A stretch of 64,000 nucleotides of DNA from Epiperipatus broadwayi (taxonomy: Eukaryota; Onychophora; Udeonychophora; Euonychophora; Peripatidae). The position numbers and the translations under genes are program-made. Below the pieces are notes generated by a model, which did no database searches, had not been told where the DNA came from, and was given only the letters and a program-made list of their open reading frames with translations. The DNA lies in assembly GCA_028023455.1 (NCBI GenBank), contig JAQFVV010012497.1, forward strand, positions 1,986,001 through 2,050,000, given 5' to 3'. This document shows positions 23,160 to 36,000 of this stretch, piece after piece. Numbering within the stretch: position 1 is the stretch's first letter; each line of letters starts with the position of its first letter.

Positions 23160-24240
23160 TCAGCCTATGGAAAGGCTATCAATAGGTTTTTTTTAATTGG
23201 TTGCTTTAACAATTTTTTTTGCTTTGTGGAATTACTTGCTACCAAATGTACTTGGTGATGGAAAGGTCACCATTTTTTATAATAGTTTTTTTCTAAATGG
23301 TTGCTTTAAGAAATTTTTGTTGCTTTGTGGAATGGGCCATGCCTTGCCTAGTGTAGTGCTTACCTTACATAATAAATAAATCAATATATTAGTAATTAGA
23401 AATTATAACAGCCCAAAGAGCACTAACATATCACGATGATAAATCCTAGGAAATGAAGGTAGTTAAGCCTGAACAAATTAATAAAAGATTAGGAATAGAT
23501 AGAAGGGAAAGTGACTGCTCTACAAGTGGTATGCCATGCAAACCAAGAAATAAGCATATATACCTATAAAGCCATTTATAACAGAACTGGGAGAGCTTTA
23601 ATGGTGAAATAGACTTGTACAATTGGACAATCCAAACACCTTCTCATTTATAACAGTACTGGGAATGCTCAAATGGTGAAATAGACTTGTACAATTAGAC
23701 AATCCAAGGACAATATTCCCACTGCAACTGAAGTGGTTGCCTTGTTTCTTTCAAGCTATGGCCCCAAATAATAATGAGACACGAATAGAAGTGTTCTGAA
23801 AGTGTAACATTGCTGTTAATATAACAACATTTTTGTCTCCAAATAACTAATGGAGAAATGGACATGTATAATTGGACAGTTTTGTGAACAATAATTTTAG
23901 CATAAGAAGTTGGGTTTATGTGTGGTAAGTCTGGAAGGGCAGGTGAATTTTGTGTCACTGCACTTCTGGAACTATTAATATCCCACTCACCTATCCATAC
24001 ATTTATACTTGAATGTTCAAAATCATATGCATTGAATCAAGTGTATGGGTGCGGATGCGCTTGACACACACCGACACTCCCTAAATTTCTTTGTAATGAT
24101 TCTTGTTGATTGCATTGTAAAACTTATGCCTATTGAATCGTCTTGAGGCACAAATAAAGGCATTTGAAAGTAAGATGCTTCATAAAAAAAATTATGGGTT
24201 ATTAATGGCAAAATTACTTCTTCACAGCTTTACGGACAAA
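23160..24240. repeat. Unclassified repeat block with two local duplications
   Basis: Two 63-bp segments (23573-23635 and 23645-23707, period 72) share aatggtgaaatagacttgta and acaatccaa. Another loose duplication shares ttggttgctttaa / atggttgctttaa and tgctttgtggaat at about 23167-23250 and 23259-23340. The moderate base composition suggests a mobile element or retrocopy, but no protein motif convinced me on either strand. Confidence 0.45.
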
Positions 24241-24289
24241 CAAAAGTTTTTTTTAATTGGTTGTGAATTTGACACATGATAGCATTATG

Positions 24290-24990
24290 GACAACATATA
24301 ATCAGACAACAGACAAAATAGGAATTTTATATATAAGTGTAATTCTTTGTAGAACTCTTCAACACATTTCATAATATCAGCCCACTTATTAAAAATTATT
24401 CCATTATTTTTCTTACCACTCCAATAACTTTTCCTTCAATACCTCTAAGACATTACTTTACACTTTTGAAGCTTATTTTCTTCTGTAGCTTTCACTGTCA
24501 ATTAAATTACTTTTTTTTTTTTTTATCATTAATAACTCTTTTGTAACATTTTGCAGAACTTCAGATATTCAATTCTTCTTAATGGGTCAACTTGAAATAT
24601 TTTCATATTCAATCTATTACTAATGCAATATTTTGTCTGAGTTAAATATTTCCTGATAAATTGCTGCTTTTTTTGTACTAGCTATTTTTTGTTGCATTCT
24701 TTGTAGAATATCAATTATTCTCTTGAAGATTACAATCAAATTTGAATTAACTTTAAAATCTGTCAATAATTTAAAATGATCAGCAAACTTCTTTCTGAAT
24801 ATTAGAAACATCAATTGTCAACAGTGTCTTTTTTAATAATTTTTTGTCTTTCTAGTTTTGCATTACTACATATCTTATATTTCGCTTATCAATCATCACT
24901 TCCCATGTTGAATTAAAAACATTATGATCCTGAAATATTGATATTAATAAAAATATAATTCAATTCATTGGATGCTTCTATATTGGACCA
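24290..24990 (-). pseudogene. RTE-like LINE fragment, EN-RT linker
   Basis: On the minus strand near 24300-24420 a short frame reads NGIIFNKWADIMKCVEEFYK. This matches the linker of RTE-type ORF2, where DG-I-TD-DEIL-RC-EFYEELY precedes the RT domain. Further upstream (to about 24990) the frames are broken and only generally similar. The piece is collinear with the RT fragment at 22600-22990. Confidence 0.5.
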
Positions 24991-27900
24991 GTTAAAGCCT
25001 CTGTACCATGTAGAAATAAATAAGTCTGAACATACAAGCTTTCTGGCCAAACACTAAAATAAGTATACAAAAAATTAAGAAGGAAGTAATAAAATTAATT
25101 CCAGTTATACAAAAGTTAAGAGACATTAACTCAGGTATTACTAAAAATGACATTGGGAAAGGACAGAATTATACAATTTATATGTAATGATGTTAACTAT
25201 TTATACTTCTATACGGAATGTAATAAATGTGTTCATATGTAACTATAGAGAAACTTGTTATTTCTATAAATTAAATATGGCTTAATGCTTTAGAGAATTT
25301 ATAGTATTCTCATATCCATGGCAAGATGAACTATAAATATAACAGAGAGATGAGTGTAATTGTATATATTTGAAGAGATTAAAATTTACTTAAATCCAAT
25401 GATAAATATTTAAATTAGAGTGTCCATTTTTAAAATGGAGAGAGAAGGATGGGTCTCCACAGTTGATAGTATTCATATTATTGGCTATATAGCAAGCCTC
25501 TCTTATTTTTCTTTTTGAATCATTTTGGTCAAAGTATTGGATCGCTGTGTAGGAGGGAACAAATTGATGATCTGTTGATTTTTAGAGGTCAAGGATATGT
25601 TTTAAAGGAAAATTAGATAAAAATACATCTGTTCTATTTATAATAATAAATGCCCAATTTACGAGCAAAAGCAACTTGGTCAGAAATGGTTTTTTTTTTT
25701 TCTTCTAAAAGTTGCAAATTCTTTCTTTCATTTTTATTCTCAAGAACAAGAGACATATTTTGTTAAAAAGAAATATGATTTTTTTTTTTTGTAAAACTAA
25801 TTTGTAACAATTGACAAAGGTATCCAGATTTGTAATGTGTAATATTGAATAGCATTGATATAAAAAAAGTCATGAGAGATGCCAATTTTTTACTTTTTAG
25901 TGTTTGATGAGAAAATTTTGTTTTAAGAAAGCTCTATTATTGTCTTTGTCAAGGACTTTTGGATCACCTCAACCAACAAAAACTTTATTTAACAGCATTC
26001 CAGAAAGTTATGCTTATTGGCTGGCATTTTCAGTTAATTATGAAGTAGCTAATTTGAAAGCTATTTAATTGCAACTAAAGTGAAAAATGATAGCATAGCT
26101 GAAAATTTCACTATGCTGGAGTGAAAAATCTTATTAGTACACTGGTCAACTAAACTCAGAACTATGTAGTCCCCTGCAGAAGTCAATTTCAAAAATGTGT
26201 CATCCCTGCATGCATCAATAATTGATGAATTAAAATAGGCAGTACCCATTGTCTTTCACATGATTTTTGTCAGCCTATACATGATGAATGCATAATTCAG
26301 GTTTAGCATCATTCTATTCATACAATAACTCTAGAAAAATACATCAAATGAAGTGTTAAATTTTCCTAATAAAAACTGTCCTATAGATCAATTTTTAAAA
26401 ATGATTCAGTCAGAATTCTGATGAAGTAGTAAGATAAATTTTTATTTCAAATAAAGTCTTTATAAAATAATATTAACAATATTTATAGCAAATATTAAAA
26501 TTAATATAAATTTTCTTGAGTAATTTTACTATTTTTTAAAATATGTATTTAAAATTTATTATAACTTGTATATGTCTTTATTGATTGATTTTTATTTTTG
26601 CTAATCTTTATAAATACTATTAAAGTTATAGTTAAATAATAATTATTATATAATCATTTATCAGAGCTCATAAGTAACAATCTAGTTAAATGAATTTTCT
26701 CCAAAATGAATACATACCCACCTAAATATATATGATTTGTTATATAAGGAGTGCAAATACAGTAAATAAAATTTTGCTTTATTATATTCACATTATATTA
26801 AGTCTACCTATCCATTTCTTTCTTTCATTCCAAATGTAGTTAAATATAGCTATTATATATATCCTGTGACACAATGCCATGTTTTTCTTTTGAGAAAATA
26901 ATGGGTAAACAAAAGGGTTAACATCTAAGAAGCTAGGGAGGGATTTAAACCCATCTATAGATATTCCTTATTTTAGAGATATCTCCAGTACGGTAGATAT
27001 GTTTCAAATAACTAAATAACATCTATAGCAGCAAAGGATAGACCTTCTCTGTACTTGGATATGTTTGGTGGGAATGATAGGAAATATGGCAGGATACCCA
27101 GTTTGAACATCATAGTTAGGATATTCAGTCCAAAAATAATCAATGTGGTTATTCTTAACACCCATATATTAATGCAAGGATTTAAATTCTCATACATTTT
27201 TACATAGAATTGTATAAATCTAAAAACAAAAGAAAAACTTAGTCCTGCTTCAATATATATTTCCATTGGACATTTTTCTTATTTTATAAAGAATTCATAA
27301 TATACAATTTTCACTTTTCTGCAAATTCCACAAGCATGTTTTCCATAACTCTAACCAAATTTATCCGCAGCACTTTCATATTTCAATCAGTGACAAATTT
27401 TTAAAATCTTTGTTTTGATGCAACCAAAAACATTTTGTACATATATTTAAAGATCCTGATCCTATACTTTGAGGTATAAACCTGAATTAATAATTTTTAT
27501 TAGTCATTCAGTAGTATAGAGATTATCCAATAACACAGAAATCTTATAAATCTGAATTATCCATGTTATGTTCCACTAAATTGACTAAATAATCTTGTCA
27601 ATCAGTCTGATATATTATAAATCTCTCCAAAGTTGTTCCACTTTTTACTTATAATGAATCCTCTTCACTTGTGCTTCCATTATTCATATTTTTGTATAAA
27701 GCATAGTCTACTTTGTAAATCAATTGTTTTTCATCATTCGTTCTATTTTCCCAATGTCTAACAACATCCAATTTTTTATTAGATAGTTTTTGCATTTCAA
27801 GTAATTTTCCTTCATTTAAAAGTAATCTACAGTTTTAGATAATTATATGAAAAGTCATTATTAAAGAGTGTGTAGGTCCACAATAAGATATTCTTAGCAA

Positions 27901-29090
27901 TTTGCGCCTTTGATCACTCTAACCATTACTTTACCTTGGCTATTAAATTTTATAGCCTCTGGGATTAAGAACCATGATATAATTTCCTTTGTCATAATTA
28001 TAAATATTAATAATAAAAAAATCCTTCACATACACAACATATTCATCCTGTCTTCAAGAAAATTTAACTGAAGTTTCAGTTAAAAACTACCAGGCAATTG
28101 AGGAGAAAGACCATGATATATCTTGATTTTAAACTTGGAGGAAAAAAATAAAAAAAACGCATCATGCTGGTTGATGTGTATCAGTGAACAATCTATCCAT
28201 GTTTATTTATCATATAAATGATCATATAGGAATAACAACTCACTTCTCAGTTCCTTTAAGTCTTCAAAAAAGATTCAAAGATTTTCCTATCAGTTAATAG
28301 CAAAACTCCTTTCGGCAGCCATATATATACACACCTCACATATGTATTCAAAAGTATTATATATATGTCAGAAGTTGTACCCAGGATACAGACAGATTCT
28401 ATAGCTGGTAAGTAGCAGAATGATTTCAGATATAAGGTTAATTATGAATAACAAATAAACAGTGTGTGATCAAGAGTACATTCTGCTATCTTATAAGATA
28501 AAATGTTGGTTCATCAAAGGATGCATATTGCTTCTAATAAAGTTTTTTCTATCTTCCTCTTCCTTCTTCATTTACTTAAGTTAATGCATGGCTAGTTACC
28601 ATAAACCTCCTCCTATACCAATGACTTTCTACTAACTGTGACAATAGATTGTATGTTAGTGCAATCATATTTCCACCCTTTAACTACATGCACAATATTT
28701 CTAAATCCAATTCCCTTTTCATTCTTTTTTTTTTAAGTCTTAAGTTCTCAAGAAATAAAAAAGCAATGATAAGCACAGACTTAGGAGATCAGCAGTCCCT
28801 CACTGTCATTTTTTTTTTCTTGAATCAGTACAATTATTAATGAGTCAGTTTGGAAATGAATTTGAGATGGGAGTTTCAGCTGGAAAATATTGTATGTTTA
28901 AGTAGCCATATTTAGGGATCCCTGGCTATCACAAATGAGATAGGGCCCTAAAAAATGTGATCTAATAATGGCCTGTGGAAAGAAATAAAACCATTATTAA
29001 TAATAATGATAAAGCAGAAAACAGTGTTGTCCTAAAATTAATTATTATAAATCTAATTATTTTTTCTGAATATAGAATATGTGATGTGTG
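24990..29090. other. A+T-rich intronic DNA, no gene recognised
   Basis: There are scattered open frames of 60-85 codons (for example minus strand 26061-26249 and 27012-27266) without recognisable domains. Several T runs and short (AT)n tracts occur. I could not classify the moderately complex stretch at 28050-28620. Confidence 0.5.
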
Positions 29091-29094
29091 AACC

Positions 29095-31560
29095 TTAATT
29101 GATTCAAACTCTTCAAGATTAGAATAGAGAACAGCATTGATGGATAAAAAGATGTTAAGATTGCTATAACTGCTCTTAGTGAAAGTAATCTTTCAGAAAA
29201 AGAAAGTTAAATAAAACCCAATTAAATTGTCATAAGTTTTTTTAAAAATAAGGTTTATCAGAGAAGAAAAACAGCATGGTGTTGGACTGTAAAGTATAAT
29301 TTAATATTTTCTATTCTTAGAATTTAATGTAGTTTAGCAGAATGTTGTTCTCATTTTAATAGTGTACATGCTTTATCATTAAATCCAGAGAAAGGAAACT
29401 TTATTTACTTGCTGGTTATCATTATTATATCATTAAAAGAAGTTTTCTTCTTGGAGATTTTAATGCATGAAGTATTGGTATAAACAGAATTTGTCCTAAA
29501 GTTTAATTCATATGGTATGTTGTTATTGAATTTTGCACAATACATGCATTGATTATCACAAACATTATGCTTAGGCAGAAAATAATCATTACAAAGAAAA
29601 ACCATGTTTAAAATAATGGCATCTAATAGATTACATTACAGTTAAAAGTCAGTATACAGGATAAGTTTGTATTATGTGAATATTTTACAAGTGCATATTA
29701 TTGGATAAATCATAGGTCAATATGCTCCAAGATTAAAAAATGATGTATTGAAAAAATAAGACTTATTTCAATGACAATCATAAGAAAATTGATGTTCATT
29801 TTTTTTTAGAAGTATCTAATAAATGTACTAAATTTCAAAAGCTAAAACACAAAAATGGTGAATTCATATTTTTGCTTACAAGAAATGTGGCATTTTCTAC
29901 TTGGCAGAGCAATACTTAAATATGGACCTTAAAATCTCTACACATCATATGATCACCATTTTTTATGTTTGCTCAAGCTGTTAAAACTGAAAAAACTCTC
30001 CATATAATAGTGTATCTCAGTGCAAGCCAGTGATTTCTCTGGCTTACACTGAGTGGCATTACAGTATAAAGAGTTTTTCCCGTAATATGGACATTCATAA
30101 CAAATATAGTTTTAAAGTCAGAAGTTAAAGACTGGCAAGAAGGCTTAAAATTAATTTGGTGGATTAAAACTGCAGAGAAAATGTGGTCACTCTAGATTTT
30201 TTTTTAAGATAGTAAAAGCAACATCTGAATATGAGAAATAGAAACACAGTTCTATTAAATCCAGCAATGGTAGTCTCTTGTATGAAGACAATGATATATG
30301 AAGAAAAGGAAAGAGTGTCTTGATCATCTTTTGAAAATGCTGTAAAAATCATATAATGCCTTTTAATGATATATTAATTTATCTAGCCTTTTAGATTTGG
30401 GCAAAGATATTAAAAGGATATTTTAAAAATAATAGTTTTCAGATCCTGATGAAATATCTGGGGAAGCTTTAAAATATGATTGTAATATATTAGTTTAAAA
30501 AATGTTAGAATTTTGAAGGAATATGTAGATTTATGAAATTGTACTGCCTGATAGACAAGATTGCAGTAATTATTTTGGAATACCATTATTATACATTATA
30601 ACGTTAAATGATTGTAAGGATTTTATTGGATAGATTATTTCTAATCACAAACATGATTACCAGAGATTTGATAAGCGATTTTAGAAAATCAAGAAAAACT
30701 ACAAACATGATTTTTGTTGCAAAGCAAATATCAGAAACAAAAGTATGATTTATATATTATTTTATTAGTTTGATTAAGGCATTAGAGCCAAGTCATCAAA
30801 CAGATCTCTGGCATTATTTGAAATTAATTGGTTGCCCAACAAAATTTGTTTGGAATATCTAGATTCTACAGAATGGAATAAAAGGAAATGTTATTTCTAA
30901 AGGTGGAAAATTTGGATATTTGAAGTAAAAATTAGTGTTAAACAGGTGTGTGTGCTTGCTTCAGTATTGTTTTTGATTTTTATAATGGCAGTTTTCAGAA
31001 CTGTTTATAGAGCGCTTACAGATCAAAATACGATACAGATTTGAGGGCAAAAATTTTAATTTTAATTGATTAAAAAATAAATAAAAATAATCTTCTTGGA
31101 ATCTGGATTTACAATATGTTGATAATTGTTCTATTTTTTGCCAAACAATCAATCATTATTCAAAAAATTCAGCCAGTGATGGAAGAAATATCCTTAGCAT
31201 TTTTTTTTTAGTTAGAATGATTATCAAATTGAGAATGTGAGCCAAAGTAAATATCTTGGTAGCTTTTTAAGTAAAAAATGAAAAAGACTTAAATGTTGAA
31301 GTGTAGCACAGATTCCAATGTGCTATTGCTATTTTTAACAAGTTAAATGATGAGATACTTTATTACAGAAAGTAACTATTGCAACAAATTTAATTGTATA
31401 TGGAGCTCTTGTTATTTTATTGAATTTATTTTATAGAAGTATGGAAGTGAGACAACTTTGTGCGGTTCAAACATATTCAATACAAGATGTGGACTGTCAA
31501 AAAGGTAACTTGAATTTTGGAAAAATGTTATTCAATGTTTTGCAAACCAAAAAAATTTTT
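29095..31560 (+). pseudogene. RTE-like LINE ORF2 remnant (EN plus RT)
   Basis: A collinear but heavily broken ORF2 lies on the plus strand. The endonuclease is represented by ITALSESNLSEKES (about 29160), LLGDFNA (about 29449) and WHLIDYITVKSQYTG (about 29617). The RT is represented by SDPDEISGEALKYDC (about 30440), FRKSRKTTNMIFVAKQISE (about 30680), SLIKALEPSHQTDLWHYLKL (about 30765) and VKQVCVLASVLF (about 30935). A VYGALVI-type block follows near 31400. These match the GDFNA, WHLIDYVIVR, FRKSRGTTDMVF, TKAFDTV-R-GLW and GVKQGCVLAP blocks of the RTE clade. A hairpin-forming piece near 30.0 kb interrupts the region between EN and RT. Confidence 0.8.
29985..30090. repeat. Hairpin with 40-45 bp arms
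   Basis: The core ctcagtgcaagccag (30016-30030) pairs with ctggcttacactgag (30039-30053) across an 8-nt loop with one G-T type mismatch. The pairing continues outward less perfectly to gaaaaaactct on the left and agagttttt on the right. It sits in the middle of the decayed RTE element, so it is probably a small foldback insertion. Its size and shape also fit a pre-miRNA-like hairpin. Confidence 0.7.
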
Positions 31561-32925
31561 TTATAAAAGTTGGATTAATAGTGCTATTTGTATTACTGTT
31601 TTCAAATTGACCATATCAATCTTAACTTTTTAAGCAGGAAAATATATAGGATTCTGGAAAAAGGGTATAAAATGGAAAATTCAGATAAAATTGATTACAA
31701 ACATTTAATAGATAAAATAAAAAAAAAATCATAAATTTTTTCATAGTACACACATGCAAATAAGACAAAATGAAAGACATGATTGCCTTTGTGATAACAA
31801 TCAAACTATTCTAAAGATTAGCATAATAATAATGATGATGATAAAAAAGTCAACCAAAAAACAAAAAAATGCCAGAAAAAATAGCAAAAAAACCACTTCT
31901 AATAGAATCAACTAGCATAAATATAAAATGAAAATAAATCAAAAAATAAATAAGTATCAGATTGTAAAATGCCATTACTTTGACATCTGTACCAATTGAT
32001 TTATATTGTATATACATATATATAATATTCTATTCAAATTTCATTTGAAAGATCAGTAAAATGAAATAGTAGAGATTATTATGGTCTACTAATAAATGTC
32101 AATGTTCATTAATATGAAAACAAAAAGGTATATATTTATTATATAGAGAACAATAATTCAATTACTTAATGATTAGTTAAATTTAGTTCCATTGCACATG
32201 AAAAAAAAGATATTAAGATGGATTACTTCATGTGTGTATATTAATCTTTAACTGGGTTTAAAGTTTATATATGATGATCTCTAGTCTAATAAATGAAAAG
32301 TAATAATCATTATTACATTTATCTTAAGTGGTTGGTAACAAAGTTGTTAGAACAGAAAGTTTGCTTTTGTAGATGAGATTATAGTCATTAAATTTAATTA
32401 TGTGGCAAATGTTTACAAAGTAAATTTTAATCACTAAATATCAATATGTAATTATGAATTATTCCCTTGTAATGAAAATAAATTCAAAACCTGTTTTAAA
32501 AAGATATGTATATAAATTTAAACAAACAACTCTAAAAAAAAGAGAAGAAAATAAACACAGCTATACAACTCTTTTTTTTTGCTTTTAAAAATGGAACATA
32601 TAGTATATAATGTGTACAAGATAAAAGGAACAATATTTTCTAACCAGTTTCTTTTTAAAATCAATGTTCTATTTTTAGAAAAGTACTTATTATTGTAAAT
32701 GATTATAATCAATAGTACTAAATATCACATTTATAGTCCATAATCCAAATATGTATATAAAGAATTGTTTCACTAACTACACGTTGACAAAATAATCCAG
32801 TACAACTCTAATGCCACTTATTTATAATTACTTAGCATTGATCAGAAAATAAATAGTTCTGTAAAATTAAAAAATATTTTTTATTTTTAAAATGGCTAAT
32901 AAAGATTTATTTTGATAACTCTTAC
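31560..32925. other. A+T-rich intronic DNA downstream of an MGAT2 exon
   Basis: No gene is seen. A (TA)n tract lies near 31990 and there are scattered A runs. This is the first 1.4 kb of the left intron as read in the gene's direction. Confidence 0.5.
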
Positions 32926-33025
32926 CTTCCACCACCAATGATGTTTGGTTTGTGTAAATCTAGCTTCTCTATAATGACCATATTTGTCTGGGTTGAGGGC
33001 ATTGGTACATTTCATTTGAACAGCC
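32926..33025 (-). CDS. MGAT2: MGAT2 internal exon (downstream of the two seen)
   Basis: This is the next exon of the same gene. On the minus strand it is preceded by a T-rich tract ending in TGTAG and followed by GTAAGAG. It has one base completing the split Lys codon and then 33 codons. The peptide includes CTNALNPDKYGHYREA and FTQTKHHWWWK, the strongly conserved GHYREAKF-QTKHHWWWK block of GT16 enzymes. Catalytic residues that follow in the family, in the EEDH-type metal site, are not seen. The next exon is either left of the window or was missed in the left intron. Human MGAT2 has an uninterrupted coding region, so the split structure here is a lineage feature. The reading frame is clean across both exons, so I treat the gene as functional. 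Confidence 0.9.
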
Positions 33026-33029
33026 CTAC

Positions 33030-36000
33030 AAAAAATAAATAATTGAATTCTGACAATCATACATAGAAAAAATATTTCTTTACAAATTATTTATTTACAA
33101 AAAAAAATGCAAACATATTTGCATATTTAAACAATATTTCTACTTATTAATTTAAATTATATAAATGAGTAAATAATAAAATAATTGATGTTCATTTTCC
33201 CAAAAATATTACTTGAATATCAAAACCATTTTCTATATACAGCGAAGTTCTTGTACTTTGCCATTATAACCAAATTTTAATATTTGAACATAGTGTGTTA
33301 ACTTTCCAGTGTTTGTCACCCTTTATATATATTTTTTTCTCTTGTATTGATGTTCTTGTGGAAAGATTTGGATGTAACTATTATATATATATATATATTT
33401 CTATATACAATATCTATAAAAAGTTAGATATAAACTAAATGACATTGGTAGAAAAACTTAGATGAAATACCTTTTAGAAGATGAATTGTAAAAAAAGTAT
33501 TGTTATTTTATATTCATATTGTATCAATCACTTCGATCTTCTTTTGATCACAAAGGGTGCTACTACTAGGCTACTTTCAACCTAGAAAATTTAATTTATG
33601 GTAATCAACAGTTGATGATGATAAATGCTACCAGTTAGACCCAGGGAGAGGAAGAGATCTTTAACATTGTTCAGACAACTGAGGAAAGGACACATGGACA
33701 AAAGTTATCCAAAAATAATTATAAATAATTTTAGAGTTTATTAAATTCAAAAATAAATATTAATCAAACAAAGTATGAAAGTTTGACCTAAATTTCTTCA
33801 GCGGCTTTAGAACAGATAAGTTCATTTTCTAACTTAAGAATTAAAAGGAATTTATGTCTTCTATTAATCTAAACAAATTCCAGTTTCCTTTAGTTAGAGA
33901 TTTAAAAGAAAATGAATGATCTTGTACAGAATTCAATGAATAGCACACAGCAATCTTTTCCTAAAACTCGGCAGAACATTGGGACATAATAGAATTGTCA
34001 TTTGGTTGCAAACACTCATAAAAAGACCAAGTTTAAGATCCCTAAGGTTGATTCCGACAAGAGAAAATGAAAATATTGCAGTATTACGTAATCTGAAATA
34101 TAGGAAAACCAAAATAGAACAATACACTTGATAAATTGCTAGACAAAAGATTTATGATCTGCAGGAAACACAAATCAAGATCGACTAAATTAATTATCAT
34201 TAAAGAATAAGAGACAGGTGAGTTAAAATGAAAACTACTAATATCTGCCCAAGTATTTACCAATGGTTAGTAATAAAACAAAGAAAAGTACTAAGTATAA
34301 AATATAAACTTGCAATACACTCTGGGACAAATGAATTTAAAATATGAAATGTTAAAACTAAGCCTCCAATACATACAATAAATAAAATACATAATAAAAT
34401 AATTAGGGATATTTAAATGAGTATGCATAACTTATTAGGGAGACAGATTTCATTTTAGATTAAACTGAGACTTTAACATAGAGATTTAAACCCTGGTTAT
34501 CATATGAAAAGATGAGTTTACCTTTGAGGTATAATGTTCTGTCCAGTGAATTTCTTCCAGTGAGATACACAAAGTTCAGGTTTATATACAGTTCCTTTTA
34601 AAGGTTTTGATTTTCATTTACTTGTTCGGGAGTCTGAAGGCAATCTTTGGGATCAGTTCTGGACTAGGCTTTTATATATGTTCTTGAAGGCACAATTGTG
34701 GAGTTCCGGAGTTCATATTTGGATTGTTTAGCACTACATATTTGGTGTGTAATTTTGGCTAGTCATTAATTTTTCATTCACAAAAATAAAATATCAATAG
34801 TTGTAATATAAGACTCAAACAACAATCTTCAAAATCTGAATAAGAATCACAATAAAAATAAGAATAGTAAATCAGTCAAAAACCCAGAGCCATTTATGTG
34901 AATCATTATCTCCTATGTAATTTTTAATTAAAAAGTTTTGATCAGGATTAATCTCTATCTCCCGTTAATCGTAATTGAAAAAAAAAATCTGACCAGAGTT
35001 CTTACCTATTTCAAAATTAATTAAAAAAAAAAGTCTCAGCTTTTAAAATAAATTACAATCAACAAAATAATAAGGAACTGATAGGAATTAAAACTTTTTT
35101 AAAATTGGAATGTTTTTACATTTCTGTCTTAATAACTAAAAGAAAATGAAGTACAAAAAATTTTAAATTCAATTCTTTCAAAATCTTTAAAATTGTACAT
35201 TCTAATTTTGAATTTTCTGATGGTGCTTTTGAAGTGGATAAAGCATCTGGTTCAATATTTATTTCTTTGTTGAAAATGCATTAAATTGTCATCAAGTAAT
35301 TTTTATAGATGTAACATTAGCTCAATAGTGTGAATTAAAAAGTTTCTTGGTATGATTAATGTGATGTTTATCTGATACTTGCTATAGATTGTATAATATT
35401 ATCAGGCTTAAATAATGAAAGTCAATATACTATGTTGATTTAAATAAATCTAATAAGCTATCCACTCCAATCATCATGTACAATATATTTTTTTTACTAT
35501 GGTTGGCATATTAGATTAAAAAATTGGCAAATTACTTTGTTGTATCAGTAGTAACTTCTTTCATTAGATGCCTTGAAGCACTGTCAAAAATCCATACAAA
35601 TATAGCTGATTAAAAAAGTTATTCCAGAAATGCATGTAAACTGCAGAATAATTTGTCAGTTTTTTTTATGTAGTATGGTGGCCATAGTAAAAAAGATGTA
35701 TTATGTGTAATGATTGGAGCTGACATCTTTTCAAATTTATTTACATCTAATTGAAGGAATATTAGCTATTTACTACATATTGTTGATTTCATGAAAATAA
35801 AATTTTGTTATGATATTTGTAAATTTTCAGATTAATTTTCAACAAGCAATAAGATATTAATTATAAATTAATATTAGAATTATCAATTTAAATTGAGACA
35901 AAATTAATATTAAAAAAATCTAATAGCACTCAAATATCTATTTGTGGTACCAACAGAGTTCTAGTTAAAATGAAGCCAAGTTTGTTATTATTTTTCAATG

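Noticed and set aside
23400-24230. Tc1/mariner transposase between the two RTE pieces
   Set aside because: Short matches such as IIIWGHS on the minus strand are too weak and no DDE blocks line up.
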